In this document: piece by piece, positions 18,812-28,069 of the stretch
Position numbering within the stretch: the stretch's first letter is position 1
Layout: every line of letters starts with the position of its first letter
Assembly: GCF_029433105.1 (NCBI RefSeq)
Contig: NZ_JARNTW010000026.1
Span: 24,396-88,395, forward strand
Length of the DNA: 64,000 bases
Origin: Runella sp. MFBS21
GTDB lineage: Bacteria > Bacteroidota > Bacteroidia > Cytophagales > Spirosomataceae
Direction: 5' to 3'
Notes under the pieces: model-generated
Databases searched by the model: none
The model's input: only the letters and a program-made list of their open reading frames with translations
Told to the model about the DNA's origin: nothing
Made by a program: the position numbers and the translations under genes

Positions 18812-18838
18812 CACTTTGGTGATTGTTATCTAATTTTG
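18807..18838 (+). promoter_or_regulatory. Promoter for ybeY (and perhaps mnmG)
   Basis: TTTG (18807-18810), 20 bp spacer, TAATTTTG (18831-18838): a full match to the Bacteroidota promoter consensus. It overlaps the radical SAM stop codon and lies about 100 bp upstream of ybeY. Confidence 0.65.
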
Positions 18839-18941
18839 TATCCTATTTATAACTTCCTCAAACTTTATTGGGTGAGTTATTTATCTTACAGAATCTTCTA
18901 TCGATTTTGCTCACATTGTAGTATCAATCACCAACTCTTAT

Positions 18942-19355
18942 ATGATTCAGTTTTTCAATGAGGATATAGACTTCAAAGTACCTCAATCACGCATCACAAA
19001 AAAATGGTTATTAAACATAATTGAAGCGGAGGGGTTTCATCTGAACCAACTCAACTACATATTTTGTTCTGATGAGTACCTTCTCAAGATAAATCAACAA
19101 TATCTTGAACATGACTTTTACACTGATATTATCACTTTCGACAATAGTGAAGAAGACAATCATATTGAAGGAGACATTTTTATAAGCATAGATAGAGTGA
19201 AAGAAAATGCCACTTTACATCAAAAAACTTTTGAAGAAGAATTGCTACGGGTGTTAGCACATGGAGTACTTCACTTAGTTGGATATGACGACCTTGAAGA
19301 TGAGCAAGAACTTCAAATGAGAGCGAAAGAAGACCACTATTTATCTAAGCTATAA
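18942..19355 (+). CDS. ybeY: Endoribonuclease YbeY (16S rRNA maturation)
   Basis: 137 residues; zinc-dependent RNase acting in 16S rRNA 3' end maturation and ribosome quality control. The metal motif is HGVLHLVGYDD (107-117); the third histidine of the common H-G-x-L-H-L-x-G-Y-D-H motif is Asp here, a change I recall in other Bacteroidota YbeY proteins, so probably not a defect. The DFYTDIITF segment before it is typical. mnmG follows after 99 bp that contain the parS-like site. Confidence 0.93.
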   Translation: MIQFFNEDIDFKVPQSRITKKWLLNIIEAEGFHLNQLNYIFCSDEYLLKINQQYLEHDFYTDIITFDNSEEDNHIEGDIFISIDRVKENATLHQKTFEEELLRVLAHGVLHLVGYDDLEDEQELQMRAKEDHYLSKL

Positions 19356-19382
19356 GTAACTTTAAATCAACAACATACAAAG

Positions 19383-19398
19383 TGCTTCACGTGGAACA
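19383..19398. promoter_or_regulatory. parS-like centromere site (ParB binding)
   Basis: TGCTTCACGTGGAACA reads on the other strand as TGTTCCACGTGAAGCA and differs from the widely conserved ParB site TGTTNCACGTGAAACA at one base. The CACGTG core and both arms are intact. It is intergenic, between ybeY and mnmG, and about 4 kb from the DnaA box cluster. parS sites are normally origin-proximal, so the two signals support each other. parA and parB are not in the window. Confidence 0.75.
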
Positions 19399-19454
19399 TT
19401 TTAATCATTTTCACAAAAAACACTTTTTTAGTACAACTCAACCACAAACAAGAG

Positions 19455-21317
19455 ATGTTTCCAAAATATGATGTAATAGTCGTAGGAGCAGGACATGCAG
19501 GATGCGAAGCGGCGGCGGCGGCGGCAAAGATGGGTTCGAGAGTCCTCCTTGTCACAATGAATATGCAAACGATAGCACAAATGTCATGCAACCCCGCAAT
19601 GGGAGGAGTGGCAAAAGGGCAAATCGTTAGAGAGATAGACGCACTAGGAGGGCAGTCAGGAATCATTAGTGACAAAACAATGATTCAATTCAGAATGCTA
19701 AACCGCTCTAAAGGTCCAGCGATGTGGTCACCGAGATGCCAAAGCGATCGGATGAGATTCGCAGAAGAATGGCGCATGACTTTGGAGCAAACTCTGAATA
19801 TTGATTTTTGGCAAGATACCGCAAAAGAATTACTCATAAAAAACAAACAGGTAATCGGCATAAAAACAAGCCTCGGCATCGAAATTCAAAGTACTACAGT
19901 TGTACTTACAAATGGGACATTTTTGAATGGTCTTATCCATATCGGTGAAAAAAACTTTGGTGGAGGAAGAGTAGGAGAGAAAGCCGCGACTGGTATTACA
20001 GAACAATTAATGACATTGGGATTTGAATCAGGTCGGATGAAAACCGGCACTCCTCCTAGAATTGACGGGCGTTCATTGAACTACGAAAGAATGGAGGAAC
20101 AACCCGGAGATGAGAATCCAGCGAATTTTTCTTATACCGATACACCCCAACTATCCCAACAAAGAAGTTGTTGGATTACCTATACCAATGAAGACGTACA
20201 TGCGGTATTAAGAACAGGATTCGATAAATCGCCAATGTTTACGGGAAGGATAAAAGGACTAGGGCCTCGTTATTGCCCTTCAGTAGAAGATAAAATCAAC
20301 CGATTTGCCGATAAAGACCGTCATCAAATATTCGTAGAACCAGAAGGATGGAATACGGTGGAAATATATGTAAATGGCTTTTCGACATCGCTACCAGAAG
20401 ATATACAATACAAAGCCTTACGGTTGATTCCAGGATTTGAAAATGCACGAATGTTTAGACCAGGTTACGCTATTGAATACGATTACTTTCCTCCGACTCA
20501 ATTACAGCTCACGCTAGAAACACATCTGATTAAAAACTTATTTTTTGCAGGTCAAATCAACGGTACAACTGGCTACGAAGAGGCGGCTTGCCAAGGATTA
20601 ATTGCCGGAATAAATGCGCACCAAAATGCCCACGAACTTGAGCCTTTTATTCTGAAACGGTCGGAAGCATACATAGGAGTATTGGTAGATGACCTAGTCA
20701 ATAAAGGCACAGAAGAGCCCTATCGAATGTTTACTTCAAGGGCCGAATATCGCACCTTATTAAGACAAGATAATGCCGATATTCGACTTACCGAGAAAGG
20801 GTATCAAATAGGTCTAGCAGATGAAGCCCGCTATCAAAGAGTAAAAGAGAAGGTTGCCAATACGGAGTTTATTCTCAACGAACTAAAAACTACAAAAGCA
20901 AATCCAGAAGAAGTAAATAGTCTTTTGGAAGAGTTGGGGACGACCACAATCAAAGAGAAACAACCACTTTATCATTTGCTCAAAAGGCCCAATATCGAGA
21001 TAGAAGACCTAAAGAAAATCAAAGGCTCAGTATCAGAATTCCTCAACAAATACGATGAAGAAACCCTAGAACAAGCCATGATAACGGTCAAGTATGAGAG
21101 CTATATCGAGAAAGAAAGACTCATGGTCGAAAAAATGAATAAACTCGAAGACCTCGAAATTATTTCAGAATTTGACTATGATAGGGTTTCTGCATTGTCG
21201 TTTGAAGGTCGTCAAAAACTCAAAACTATTCGTCCGCGTACCTTGGGGCAAGCCTCCCGAATAAGCGGTGTAAGCCCTTCCGATGTTTCTATTTTGATGG
21301 TATACTTAGGAAGATAA
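19455..21317 (+). CDS. mnmG: tRNA uridine-5-carboxymethylaminomethyl modification enzyme MnmG
   Basis: 620 residues, normal for MnmG (GidA). With MnmE it installs cmnm5 on the wobble uridine of several tRNAs. FAD-binding loop VVGAGHAGCEAA (9-20), the conserved CNPAMGGVAKGQI and AMWSPRCQSDR segments, GQINGTTGYEEAA and the C-terminal helical tail ending in RTLGQASRISGVSP are all present. The poly-Ala stretch at 19-25 is encoded by repeated GCG codons and is a local oddity in an AT-rich genome. In many bacteria mnmG lies beside oriC; here a candidate origin is 1.9 kb downstream. Confidence 0.98.
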   Translation: MFPKYDVIVVGAGHAGCEAAAAAAKMGSRVLLVTMNMQTIAQMSCNPAMGGVAKGQIVREIDALGGQSGIISDKTMIQFRMLNRSKGPAMWSPRCQSDRMRFAEEWRMTLEQTLNIDFWQDTAKELLIKNKQVIGIKTSLGIEIQSTTVVLTNGTFLNGLIHIGEKNFGGGRVGEKAATGITEQLMTLGFESGRMKTGTPPRIDGRSLNYERMEEQPGDENPANFSYTDTPQLSQQRSCWITYTNEDVHAVLRTGFDKSPMFTGRIKGLGPRYCPSVEDKINRFADKDRHQIFVEPEGWNTVEIYVNGFSTSLPEDIQYKALRLIPGFENARMFRPGYAIEYDYFPPTQLQLTLETHLIKNLFFAGQINGTTGYEEAACQGLIAGINAHQNAHELEPFILKRSEAYIGVLVDDLVNKGTEEPYRMFTSRAEYRTLLRQDNADIRLTEKGYQIGLADEARYQRVKEKVANTEFILNELKTTKANPEEVNSLLEELGTTTIKEKQPLYHLLKRPNIEIEDLKKIKGSVSEFLNKYDEETLEQAMITVKYESYIEKERLMVEKMNKLEDLEIISEFDYDRVSALSFEGRQKLKTIRPRTLGQASRISGVSPSDVSILMVYLGR

Positions 21318-21458
21318 ACTAAACTTGAAGAATAATCTCGTCGCATGTTTAGCTTTTACATACTTTAAGATTAGACAAAACCACACTCTATAAAGTTAAG
21401 TATACCAAAGGAGAAAAAGCGATTATAATAATCCGTCTTTAAAAGATGTTAATTTGCA

Positions 21459-21485
21459 GGGGCTTTACGAAGCCCCTTTTATTTT
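21459..21485 (+). terminator. Terminator downstream of mnmG
   Basis: GGGGCTT (21459-21465), TACG loop, AAGCCCC (21470-21476) followed by a T-rich run. It lies about 140 bp after the mnmG stop and just before the Ig-like lipoprotein gene. Confidence 0.85.
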
Positions 21486-21515
21486 TGTCAAAAAAAATCA
21501 AGCCATTCATATCTT

Positions 21516-23183
21516 ATGATAGCACCATACAACCGTCCAAATTCTTGTCTATCTTACCTAAGAACTTTTTTTACATATACGGCTCTCTACTTTCTACTTC
21601 AATCTTGTGCCCAATCGGTTTCTCCTACGGGCGGTAAAAAAGATATAATTCCTCCTAGTCTTATAAAAAGTAATCCTATCCATAAACAAACCAACTACCG
21701 CCAACAAACCGTAGAACTGGAGTTTGATGAATATATAGTGGTGGAGAATTTACAACAAAAACTTCTCATTACTCCAGATGCAGGAGAGTACAACTCCAAA
21801 GTAAAACCCACTGGATTGCGAATTACATTTAAGCAACCCCTCGATTCTGCTACTACCTATTCTTTGGCATTTGGCGATGCTGTCAAAGATTTTAGCGAAA
21901 AAAATCCAGCCAAAAATCTCCGACTTGTTTTTAGTACAGGTCCGATATTAGATTCCGCTTCGGTCTCAGGAACCGTCAAGGATTTGTTTACTAATAAACC
22001 CATGTTGGATGTTTTGGTAGGCCTTTACCCCAATACCGACACGCTCAATATTGAGAAAATGAAACCCAACTACTTTACTCGCTCTGATAGTTCGGGTAGG
22101 TTTAGTATTGAAAACATACACCCCAATTTTTATAAACTAATCGCTATCGATGACAAAAACCGCTCTTTGACCTACAATTCTAAGGCTGAGAGAATAGCAT
22201 ATTTAAGGGATAGTATCAGAGTTTTTGATTCTACGCAAATCTCAGACGTTTCAATGAAGCTATTTTTAGCCAATACGACCCCCTCAAAAGTGCGAAATAC
22301 GCAGCCTAGAGCCAATTATTACTCCATCAATTATGATAAAGGATTTGTGGATTACAAAGTAAAATTTGACAATCCAGAAGACTCTATTCCGCATTTTCAG
22401 GCAGGAACCAATGAACTAAAGTTCTATAATACCAAAAATAAGAAGGACACTATACTTACCAAGATAATCATTAAAGACTCTCTCGGTATCCCGTTTGAAC
22501 ATGTCCAAAAAATCAAATTCAGAGAGAGTAGGGGAGGAGGTAAAAATGCAGACAGTAACCGAGACCCCTTCGAAATGAAAACGAATTTTAAAGAAGGTGA
22601 AGAAATAGAACCACGTTTGGTAAATCTAAAGTTTACATTTACGAAGCCCCTTCAAATAGCAAAACCAGAGCAACTAGAGTTTTATAGTGATAGCACCAGA
22701 ACTGAAAAAGTAGCACTTACCGACTATAAATGGGAAAATAATAATACTATTCTTTCGCTTTCAAGGCCTATTAGCGCACGAAGAGAATTTAAAATTATCA
22801 TTCCAAAAAACACCTTTATCAGTGTTGAAAACGATACTATCCCGGCTAAAACATACAAACTACCTATCATGGACGAAGAAGACTACGGAACACTAGAAGG
22901 CGAAATAAAAGGAAGCGATGATAATCTTATTGTGGAACTTCTAGATGATAAGTATGAAGTAGTCAAAACAATCACAGGGCAAAAGTCTTATAGCTTCACC
23001 TATTTAAAACCCGCCTCATACTATCTGCGCGTCATTGTGGATAAAAACAACAATGGTCGTTGGGATTCAGGAGACATTAAGCAAAAAACCTTAGCTGAAC
23101 CCATCATCTTTCACCCTGATGAGGTCAAAGTGAAGAAAAATTTTGTAATGAGTGGTATAGATATAGACTTATCCACAAAATAA
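21516..23183 (+). CDS. Ig-like domain lipoprotein (Bacteroidota type)
   Basis: 555 residues. The lipobox LLQSC puts the lipidated Cys at residue 31 after a hydrophobic segment. The mature N-terminus AQSVSPTGGKKDIIPP and the following P---Y-----VELEFDEYI pattern are characteristic of a lipoprotein family with an N-terminal bacterial Ig-like domain common in Bacteroidota. Further beta-rich repeats occupy 130-230 and 430-540, with a possible calcium-binding-like DKNNNGRWDSGD near 510. Function unknown; the usual guess is an outer-membrane or surface structural protein. Its last codons contain the first DnaA box of the candidate origin. Confidence 0.8.
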   Translation: MIAPYNRPNSCLSYLRTFFTYTALYFLLQSCAQSVSPTGGKKDIIPPSLIKSNPIHKQTNYRQQTVELEFDEYIVVENLQQKLLITPDAGEYNSKVKPTGLRITFKQPLDSATTYSLAFGDAVKDFSEKNPAKNLRLVFSTGPILDSASVSGTVKDLFTNKPMLDVLVGLYPNTDTLNIEKMKPNYFTRSDSSGRFSIENIHPNFYKLIAIDDKNRSLTYNSKAERIAYLRDSIRVFDSTQISDVSMKLFLANTTPSKVRNTQPRANYYSINYDKGFVDYKVKFDNPEDSIPHFQAGTNELKFYNTKNKKDTILTKIIIKDSLGIPFEHVQKIKFRESRGGGKNADSNRDPFEMKTNFKEGEEIEPRLVNLKFTFTKPLQIAKPEQLEFYSDSTRTEKVALTDYKWENNNTILSLSRPISARREFKIIIPKNTFISVENDTIPAKTYKLPIMDEEDYGTLEGEIKGSDDNLIVELLDDKYEVVKTITGQKSYSFTYLKPASYYLRVIVDKNNNGRWDSGDIKQKTLAEPIIFHPDEVKVKKNFVMSGIDIDLSTK

Positions 23184-23743
23184 TTCACAATTATCACATT
23201 GTGTGGATAAGCTATTTAGGGTTTTGGCTCATTATTTGTGAACTGTTTAAAAAGAGCAATGTTAATATAAGGCTGTGAAACTACATTTTCACAAAAAATC
23301 AAAAGTTGCGGAAAAAATGTGAATAATAATGTGGATAACTATCATAGCAGTGGGTAAGTTGGTGGATAAGTACTCGCATAACTTGTAGATAACCTTCCAA
23401 AAGTGTGGATAAAAAGTTATACACATCCAGACTGTTTGTAATCATCCCCTTTTTACACATATTTTCAAGGTGTTTTAAACAGTAAAAACCGTGGATAAAC
23501 AACCTTCCACATCGTTGATAAAAATATCCACAATCCACCAGTAATTGTGAATATTTGCATATATTCCTGAAAAACAGTAATTTCAGTTGTGGATAAAAAT
23601 AAAATACTGTGGATAAACCTCTCATTTATTCACATGTTCGTTTTAGAGTAACGTGGAAAACTAGTTGATAACTTTATTGTCCACATATCCACGGCGGTAA
23701 TGAACTTTAATAGTTTTAAAAATTAAATATTTAAGTTATTAAA
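23169..23743. other. oriC: Candidate chromosomal replication origin (oriC)
   Basis: A 560 bp gene-free stretch with at least nine perfect TTATNCACA DnaA boxes, in both orientations: 23169-23177, 23202-23210, 23318-23326, 23330-23338, 23404-23412, 23417-23425, 23588-23596, 23608-23616 and 23626-23634. At least five more differ by one base (23361, 23384, 23490, 23524, 23677). The right end (23702-23743) is almost pure A/T and could be the unwinding element. mnmG and a parS-like site lie within 4 kb. dnaA is not in the window, but origins unlinked to dnaA are common in this phylum. There is no competing open reading frame of credible quality here. Confidence 0.85.
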
Positions 23744-25582
23744 ATGGGTGCAAGAAAAGTGTGTATAACCTCGCTCTATCGCTCAGCGTACTTATTAGGA
23801 ATTTTTTCACTTTGGAGTTATACAAGTTGTCTTGCCCAAAGTGATGCAGATTTGGCTGATGCTTATTTCCAAAAAGGAGAATGTGACAAAGTGGTGACGC
23901 TTTATCAAAAAGTGCTGCGTAAAGACTTCAATAAAATTTATTTGAGGAGATATGTGAACTGCATGATCAAATTGAAAAACTTTGAAGAAGCAGAGAAATT
24001 CTTTAAACGTCAGCAGAAAGCTGACGAAAAGTTTGGATACTTATACACACTGTATTGGGGACGAATGCTTGAGCAAATGGGACAAGTGCCTGCAGCTACT
24101 CTCAAATACCAAGAAAGTATCGCTCAAGCTCCACCCAAAGATATCAATGCCTATAAAGATCTCTCGGAAGAATTTAGAGAAATAGACAATACGGAAGCAG
24201 CTATCAATGCCTTGCTCAAAGGCAGAGACATGGCAGGAAACGATAATCTCTTTAAAATGGAATTGGCGGCTTTGTATGCGCAAACCGGAAAAACCGAGCA
24301 GATGATTGAGGAGCTTTTAAGCCTAGGTGTAGTTATTCAGAGCAAAGAAGTGATTCAAAACTATTTTCAGGATTTTTTGCGGGAAGAAAAAGACCAAGCC
24401 AAGTTTGAAAAAATTCTTTATGAAAAAATTCAAAGACAACCTAATGAAACTTTCTATGCTGAAATGCTCATTTGGTTTTTGACCCAAAAGAAGCAGTTCA
24501 GTAAAGCATTTATACAAGAAAGAGCGCTAGATAGACGACTCAAATATAACGGCGCAAAAATATTTGATCTTGGAAATCTAGCTTTACAAAATAAAGACTA
24601 TGGAGCTTCTATACAATCGTTTGAGTACATCATCAAAGAGTATCCGCAAGGACAGCTATATCCTTATGCAAGGCGCATGGTCATCGTGGCAAGAGAAGAA
24701 CAAGTCAAAAATACTTTTCCTATTGAGCAAGCCGCTGTAAGAAAACTGATAGAAGATTACAAAAAACTATTGGGAGAATTGGGTCAAAATAATCGTACCC
24801 TTGATGCAATGAGAAGTATGGCCAATCTATACGCTTTTTATCTCAACGAAAAAGATACGGCCACAGTCATCTTACAAAATGCGATAAAAATTGGCAGAGC
24901 AGAAAGTGACTTTATAGATAAGTGCAAATTGGATTTGGGGGATATCTTTTTGCTTAAAAACGAACCTTGGGAATCGACACTATTATACTCTCAAGTCGAA
25001 AAGTCTCAAAAAGAAACCCCACTAGGCTACGAAGCTAAGTTAAGAAATGCCCGACTCAACTATTATAAAGGTGATTTTGCGTTGGCAAAAGACATCTTAG
25101 ATATTCTAAAAATGGCAACTTCTCGGGAAATTGCCAATGATGCCGGCTCATTGAGTTTGTTGATTCAAGATAATACGGGTTTAGATACGTCAGAAGCTGC
25201 GATGAGAGAATACGCAGCAATAGACCTATTACTTTATCAAAATCAAACTACGGAGGCGTTAGCGGCCTTAGACGAGCTCTTTAAAAAATATAAAGATCAT
25301 TCCTTAGCCGACGAAATATTGTGGCTCAAAGCACGGACCTATGCCAAAATGGGTGATCATCAGAAGGCGGTGGATAACTTACAGCAAATTGTGGAAAAGT
25401 TCTCTGCTGATATATTAGCGGATGATGCCTTGTTTATGATGGCCGAGCTTTACCAAAATCGTTTTAAGGATAAAGAAAAAGCAATGGAACTTTACCAAAC
25501 TATCCTTGAAAAACATCCTGCGAGTATTTATGGGGCGGAAGCCAGAAAACAGTTCCGACTTTTGAGAGGAGATTCTTTATAA
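23744..25582 (+). CDS. Exported tetratricopeptide repeat protein
   Basis: 612 residues. A hydrophobic N-terminal stretch ending in SYTSCLAQ is a signal peptide (possibly lipidated at Cys29). The rest is helical repeats with TPR pattern, for example DAYFQKGECDKVVTLYQKVL near the N-terminus and DEILWLKARTYAKMGDHQKAVDNLQQIVEKF then DALFMMAELYQNRFKDKEKAMELYQTILEKHP at the C-terminus, with a YbgF/BamD-like look. Likely a periplasmic scaffold; no partner is evident. It directly follows the AT-rich edge of the candidate origin, and a histidine phosphatase gene follows after 8 bp. Confidence 0.82.
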   Translation: MGARKVCITSLYRSAYLLGIFSLWSYTSCLAQSDADLADAYFQKGECDKVVTLYQKVLRKDFNKIYLRRYVNCMIKLKNFEEAEKFFKRQQKADEKFGYLYTLYWGRMLEQMGQVPAATLKYQESIAQAPPKDINAYKDLSEEFREIDNTEAAINALLKGRDMAGNDNLFKMELAALYAQTGKTEQMIEELLSLGVVIQSKEVIQNYFQDFLREEKDQAKFEKILYEKIQRQPNETFYAEMLIWFLTQKKQFSKAFIQERALDRRLKYNGAKIFDLGNLALQNKDYGASIQSFEYIIKEYPQGQLYPYARRMVIVAREEQVKNTFPIEQAAVRKLIEDYKKLLGELGQNNRTLDAMRSMANLYAFYLNEKDTATVILQNAIKIGRAESDFIDKCKLDLGDIFLLKNEPWESTLLYSQVEKSQKETPLGYEAKLRNARLNYYKGDFALAKDILDILKMATSREIANDAGSLSLLIQDNTGLDTSEAAMREYAAIDLLLYQNQTTEALAALDELFKKYKDHSLADEILWLKARTYAKMGDHQKAVDNLQQIVEKFSADILADDALFMMAELYQNRFKDKEKAMELYQTILEKHPASIYGAEARKQFRLLRGDSL

Positions 25583-25590
25583 AATTCGTT

Positions 25591-26115
25591 ATGACTAAAA
25601 AAACTTTAAAACTCCATCTTTCTATACTTATATCAGCACAGATACTAATAAGTAGTTGCTATAGCTCTACTTTCTATCTAGTACGCCACGCAGAGCGGCT
25701 AGATCAAACTGAAGATACACCCCTCTCCGAAGCAGGAAAAAAAAGAGGAGAAGACTTAGCGCTACTATTAAAAGATAAACAGATTGATTCCGTTTTTGTG
25801 AGTAAATACCAAAGAACCTTACAAACGGCACAGCCACTGCTTAATGAGCTAAACCAAAAAACGGGCGTTTATGAAACCAAACCAGTCACGATAATCGCAA
25901 ATCGTTTAAAAAAACTGAAAGGTAAAAATGCACTGATGGTGGGACATAACAACAATGTCATCGAAACCGCAGTAGCATTAGGGGCAAAACCTACCCTTAA
26001 GAGCATTGAGCATACTGATTATGACAATCTTTTGATAGTCAAGATAAAAAGACGGTTTTTTTGGGAAAGAGTAAGCCTCACTGAAACTACTTATGGCCAA
26101 AAAACATTGCCATAA
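25591..26115 (+). CDS. Histidine phosphatase family lipoprotein
   Basis: 174 residues. Signal peptide with lipobox ILISSC (Cys23). The phosphatase core starts with FYLVRHAER, giving the RHA variant of the RHG motif with catalytic His33, then TPLSEAGKKRGEDLA, SKYQRTLQTAQPLL and a second catalytic histidine in LMVGHNNNV. This is the compact SixA-like form of the phosphoglycerate mutase/phosphatase superfamily, here exported. Substrate unknown. Probably cotranscribed with the TPR gene; it converges on mraY with one base between the stop codons. Confidence 0.85.
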   Translation: MTKKTLKLHLSILISAQILISSCYSSTFYLVRHAERLDQTEDTPLSEAGKKRGEDLALLLKDKQIDSVFVSKYQRTLQTAQPLLNELNQKTGVYETKPVTIIANRLKKLKGKNALMVGHNNNVIETAVALGAKPTLKSIEHTDYDNLLIVKIKRRFFWERVSLTETTYGQKTLP

Positions 26116-26116
26116 A

Positions 26117-27331
26117 CTATCGTAATTTGAGGGTAACTAAAGTGGCTATCGCTAAAATAATCCCAATAATCCAGAAACGAGCTACTATTTTGGCTTCGTG
26201 ATAGCCTTTCTTTTGGAAATGGTGGTGTAGAGGTGACATCAAAAAAATACGTTTTCCTTCGCCATATTTTCGTTTTGTGTATTTGAAGTAGCTGACCTGC
26301 ATAATTACCGAGAGAAGTTCGGCAAAGAAAATACCACACATGATAGGGATGAGGAGTTCTTTTCTGATAGCCAAAGAGATAACCGCAATCACCCCTCCTA
26401 GCATTAGACTTCCTGTATCTCCCATAAAAACCTGAGCAGGGTAAGAATTATACCATAAAAATCCAATACAAGCTCCTACAAAAGCAGCAATAAATATTAC
26501 TAATTCGCCCGAATTAGGAATATACATGACGTTGAGATATTGTGAAAAGCGAGTATTACCTGATATATAAGCCAATACACCCAGTGTAAGAGCTATAATA
26601 ATGGATGTCCCAGCCGCTAAGCCGTCTATGCCGTCGGTGATATTGGCACCATTAGAGACAGCTGTAATGATAAACACAGCCATTATGGTGTAAATTATCC
26701 ATGTATAACTATCTGGTAATAATCCAAAAAGTAGATTGGAATAATCGAATTCGTTGTTTTTAATAAAAGGAACTGTGGTAGTAGTAGGGTTAATGACATC
26801 GCTATATCTTTGAATTTCCCCAATGGCAGTGCTGATGATAGGTTTGTCATATACCCGAATCTTAACGTGCTGGTTAAAAGACAATGTAAGCCCCACAATC
26901 AGTCCCAAACCTACTTGCCCCACAATCTTAAACTTACCTTGGAGCCCTTCTTTATTATTTTTAAACTTCTTTATATAATCATCTATAAATCCAATTAATC
27001 CCGTCCAAACAGTCGTAATAATCAATAAGACGATATAGACATTGGATAATTTTGCAAAAAGAAGTACTGGAATGAGTAAAGACGCTATGATAATAAATCC
27101 CCCCATAGTTGGAGTCCCTTTTTTCTCCATTTGCCCCTGTAATCCCAAATCACGAATAGTTTCGCCGATTTGTTGACGACGGAGAAAATCAATGATGCGA
27201 CTACCAAATATTGCTGCAATAAGAAGAGACGTAACAGTAGCACCTAAAGCCCTGAAAGAAATATATTGAAATACTCCTGCACCAGGAAAGTTGAATTCTT
27301 TGTCAAGAAATGAAAATAAGTAGTAAAGCAT
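26117..27331 (-). CDS. mraY: Phospho-N-acetylmuramoyl-pentapeptide-transferase
   Basis: 404 residues, polytopic membrane enzyme making lipid I from UDP-MurNAc-pentapeptide and undecaprenyl phosphate. MGGFIII, the [14 protein letters not shown] segment, [15 protein letters not shown], the [12 protein letters not shown] motif and the [13 protein letters not shown] histidine motif are all intact. The insertion of about 60 residues between helices 4 and 5 is normal in Bacteroidota. It is normally between murF/murE and murD; here it stands alone, 17 kb from murD and on the other strand. Confidence 0.98.
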   Translation of the reverse strand: MLYYLFSFLDKEFNFPGAGVFQYISFRALGATVTSLLIAAIFGSRIIDFLRRQQIGETIRDLGLQGQMEKKGTPTMGGFIIIASLLIPVLLFAKLSNVYIVLLIITTVWTGLIGFIDDYIKKFKNNKEGLQGKFKIVGQVGLGLIVGLTLSFNQHVKIRVYDKPIISTAIGEIQRYSDVINPTTTTVPFIKNNEFDYSNLLFGLLPDSYTWIIYTIMAVFIITAVSNGANITDGIDGLAAGTSIIIALTLGVLAYISGNTRFSQYLNVMYIPNSGELVIFIAAFVGACIGFLWYNSYPAQVFMGDTGSLMLGGVIAVISLAIRKELLIPIMCGIFFAELLSVIMQVSYFKYTKRKYGEGKRIFLMSPLHHHFQKKGYHEAKIVARFWIIGIILAIATLVTLKLR

Positions 27332-27360
27332 AATGAAAGATGAGGTTAGGCTAAACTAAA

Positions 27361-27405
27361 AAACGCCTATACTTTGCACACAAGGGGGCAAGTATAGGCA
27401 TTTTT
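27361..27405 (-). terminator. Terminator after the orphan lipoprotein gene
   Basis: GCCTATACTT (27365-27374) pairs with AAGTATAGGC (27390-27399); A-run on the left and T-run on the right make it usable on either strand. It lies just downstream of the minus-strand gene ending at 27437, upstream of mraY. Confidence 0.8.
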
Positions 27406-27436
27406 AGTAAAATTCAGAAAAATCTATGTAAAGGAA

Positions 27437-27958
27437 TTACTCAGCCAAATGGAATGCCATCTTTACTTCCTCGTAATCACTCATATTGACGGGTGATTTT
27501 TTTACTAACGAATTAGGAATCAGTATATAACGATACTGCTGTTTTTTGGTAGGATTAAACCTACCTTTCAAACCTATCGTCACGATTCGCAGAGAGGAAG
27601 AGTTGGGTAATGTATAATCAAAACGCTGTTCGGAGCTATCCGTATTTAATGTAAATGGAAGGGTATGTATATCGTTATCAATTTTTGAGTAAACATAAAG
27701 TTGATTGTTTTCTAGCGTATTACTATTAATTTTGATTTGATTGATTTCGTAAGAACGAGCCGGCAATCCAAACACACTAGTACTTACCCAGTGCTCTACA
27801 GGAATCCAGTCAGAAGCAACCACATCCGTAGTATTTAAATCTAGAAATGGCTGAGAGGTTTTAGGAACGGCTAAGCCTGTACAATTGAGCATCCAGCCCA
27901 AAAGAAAAAACACTACTACACTTAATAATCCAAAGGAGTAAAATCTTCTCATAAGCAC
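27437..27958 (-). CDS. Hypothetical exported protein
   Basis: 173 residues, no family recognised. The N-terminus (RRFYSFGLLSVVVFFLLGWMLNC) is a signal peptide or signal anchor, with a weak lipobox at Cys26. The remainder is predicted mostly beta: alternating hydrophobic stretches such as QLYVYSKI, RFDYTL, LRIVTIGL and QYRYILIP. Coding status is supported by its own hairpin terminator and by a length free of strong competing frames. Single gene between mraY and the helix-hairpin-helix protein. Confidence 0.6.
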   Translation of the reverse strand: MLMRRFYSFGLLSVVVFFLLGWMLNCTGLAVPKTSQPFLDLNTTDVVASDWIPVEHWVSTSVFGLPARSYEINQIKINSNTLENNQLYVYSKIDNDIHTLPFTLNTDSSEQRFDYTLPNSSSLRIVTIGLKGRFNPTKKQQYRYILIPNSLVKKSPVNMSDYEEVKMAFHLAE

Positions 27959-28069
27959 ACAATGTAATATTGACCTATAACGGGGTACTAGGGTTCATAT
28001 TTACAAAATTTATGCCAAAATGATAATAGAGATAAATCATTGATAATAAGTGAGAAATAATATACTTTT

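Noticed and set aside
18942..19355. YbeY with Asp in place of the third metal-site histidine
   Set aside because: As far as I recall this variant is common in Bacteroidota YbeY, so it is not evidence of a dead enzyme.
19507..19526. GCG triplet run near the start of mnmG
   Set aside because: It encodes an alanine stretch at a tolerant helix after the FAD-binding loop; a simple codon repeat with no sign of a frameshift.
19367..19675. Minus-strand open frame opposite the start of mnmG
   Set aside because: It is an antisense shadow of a well-conserved gene and covers the parS-like site; no independent support.
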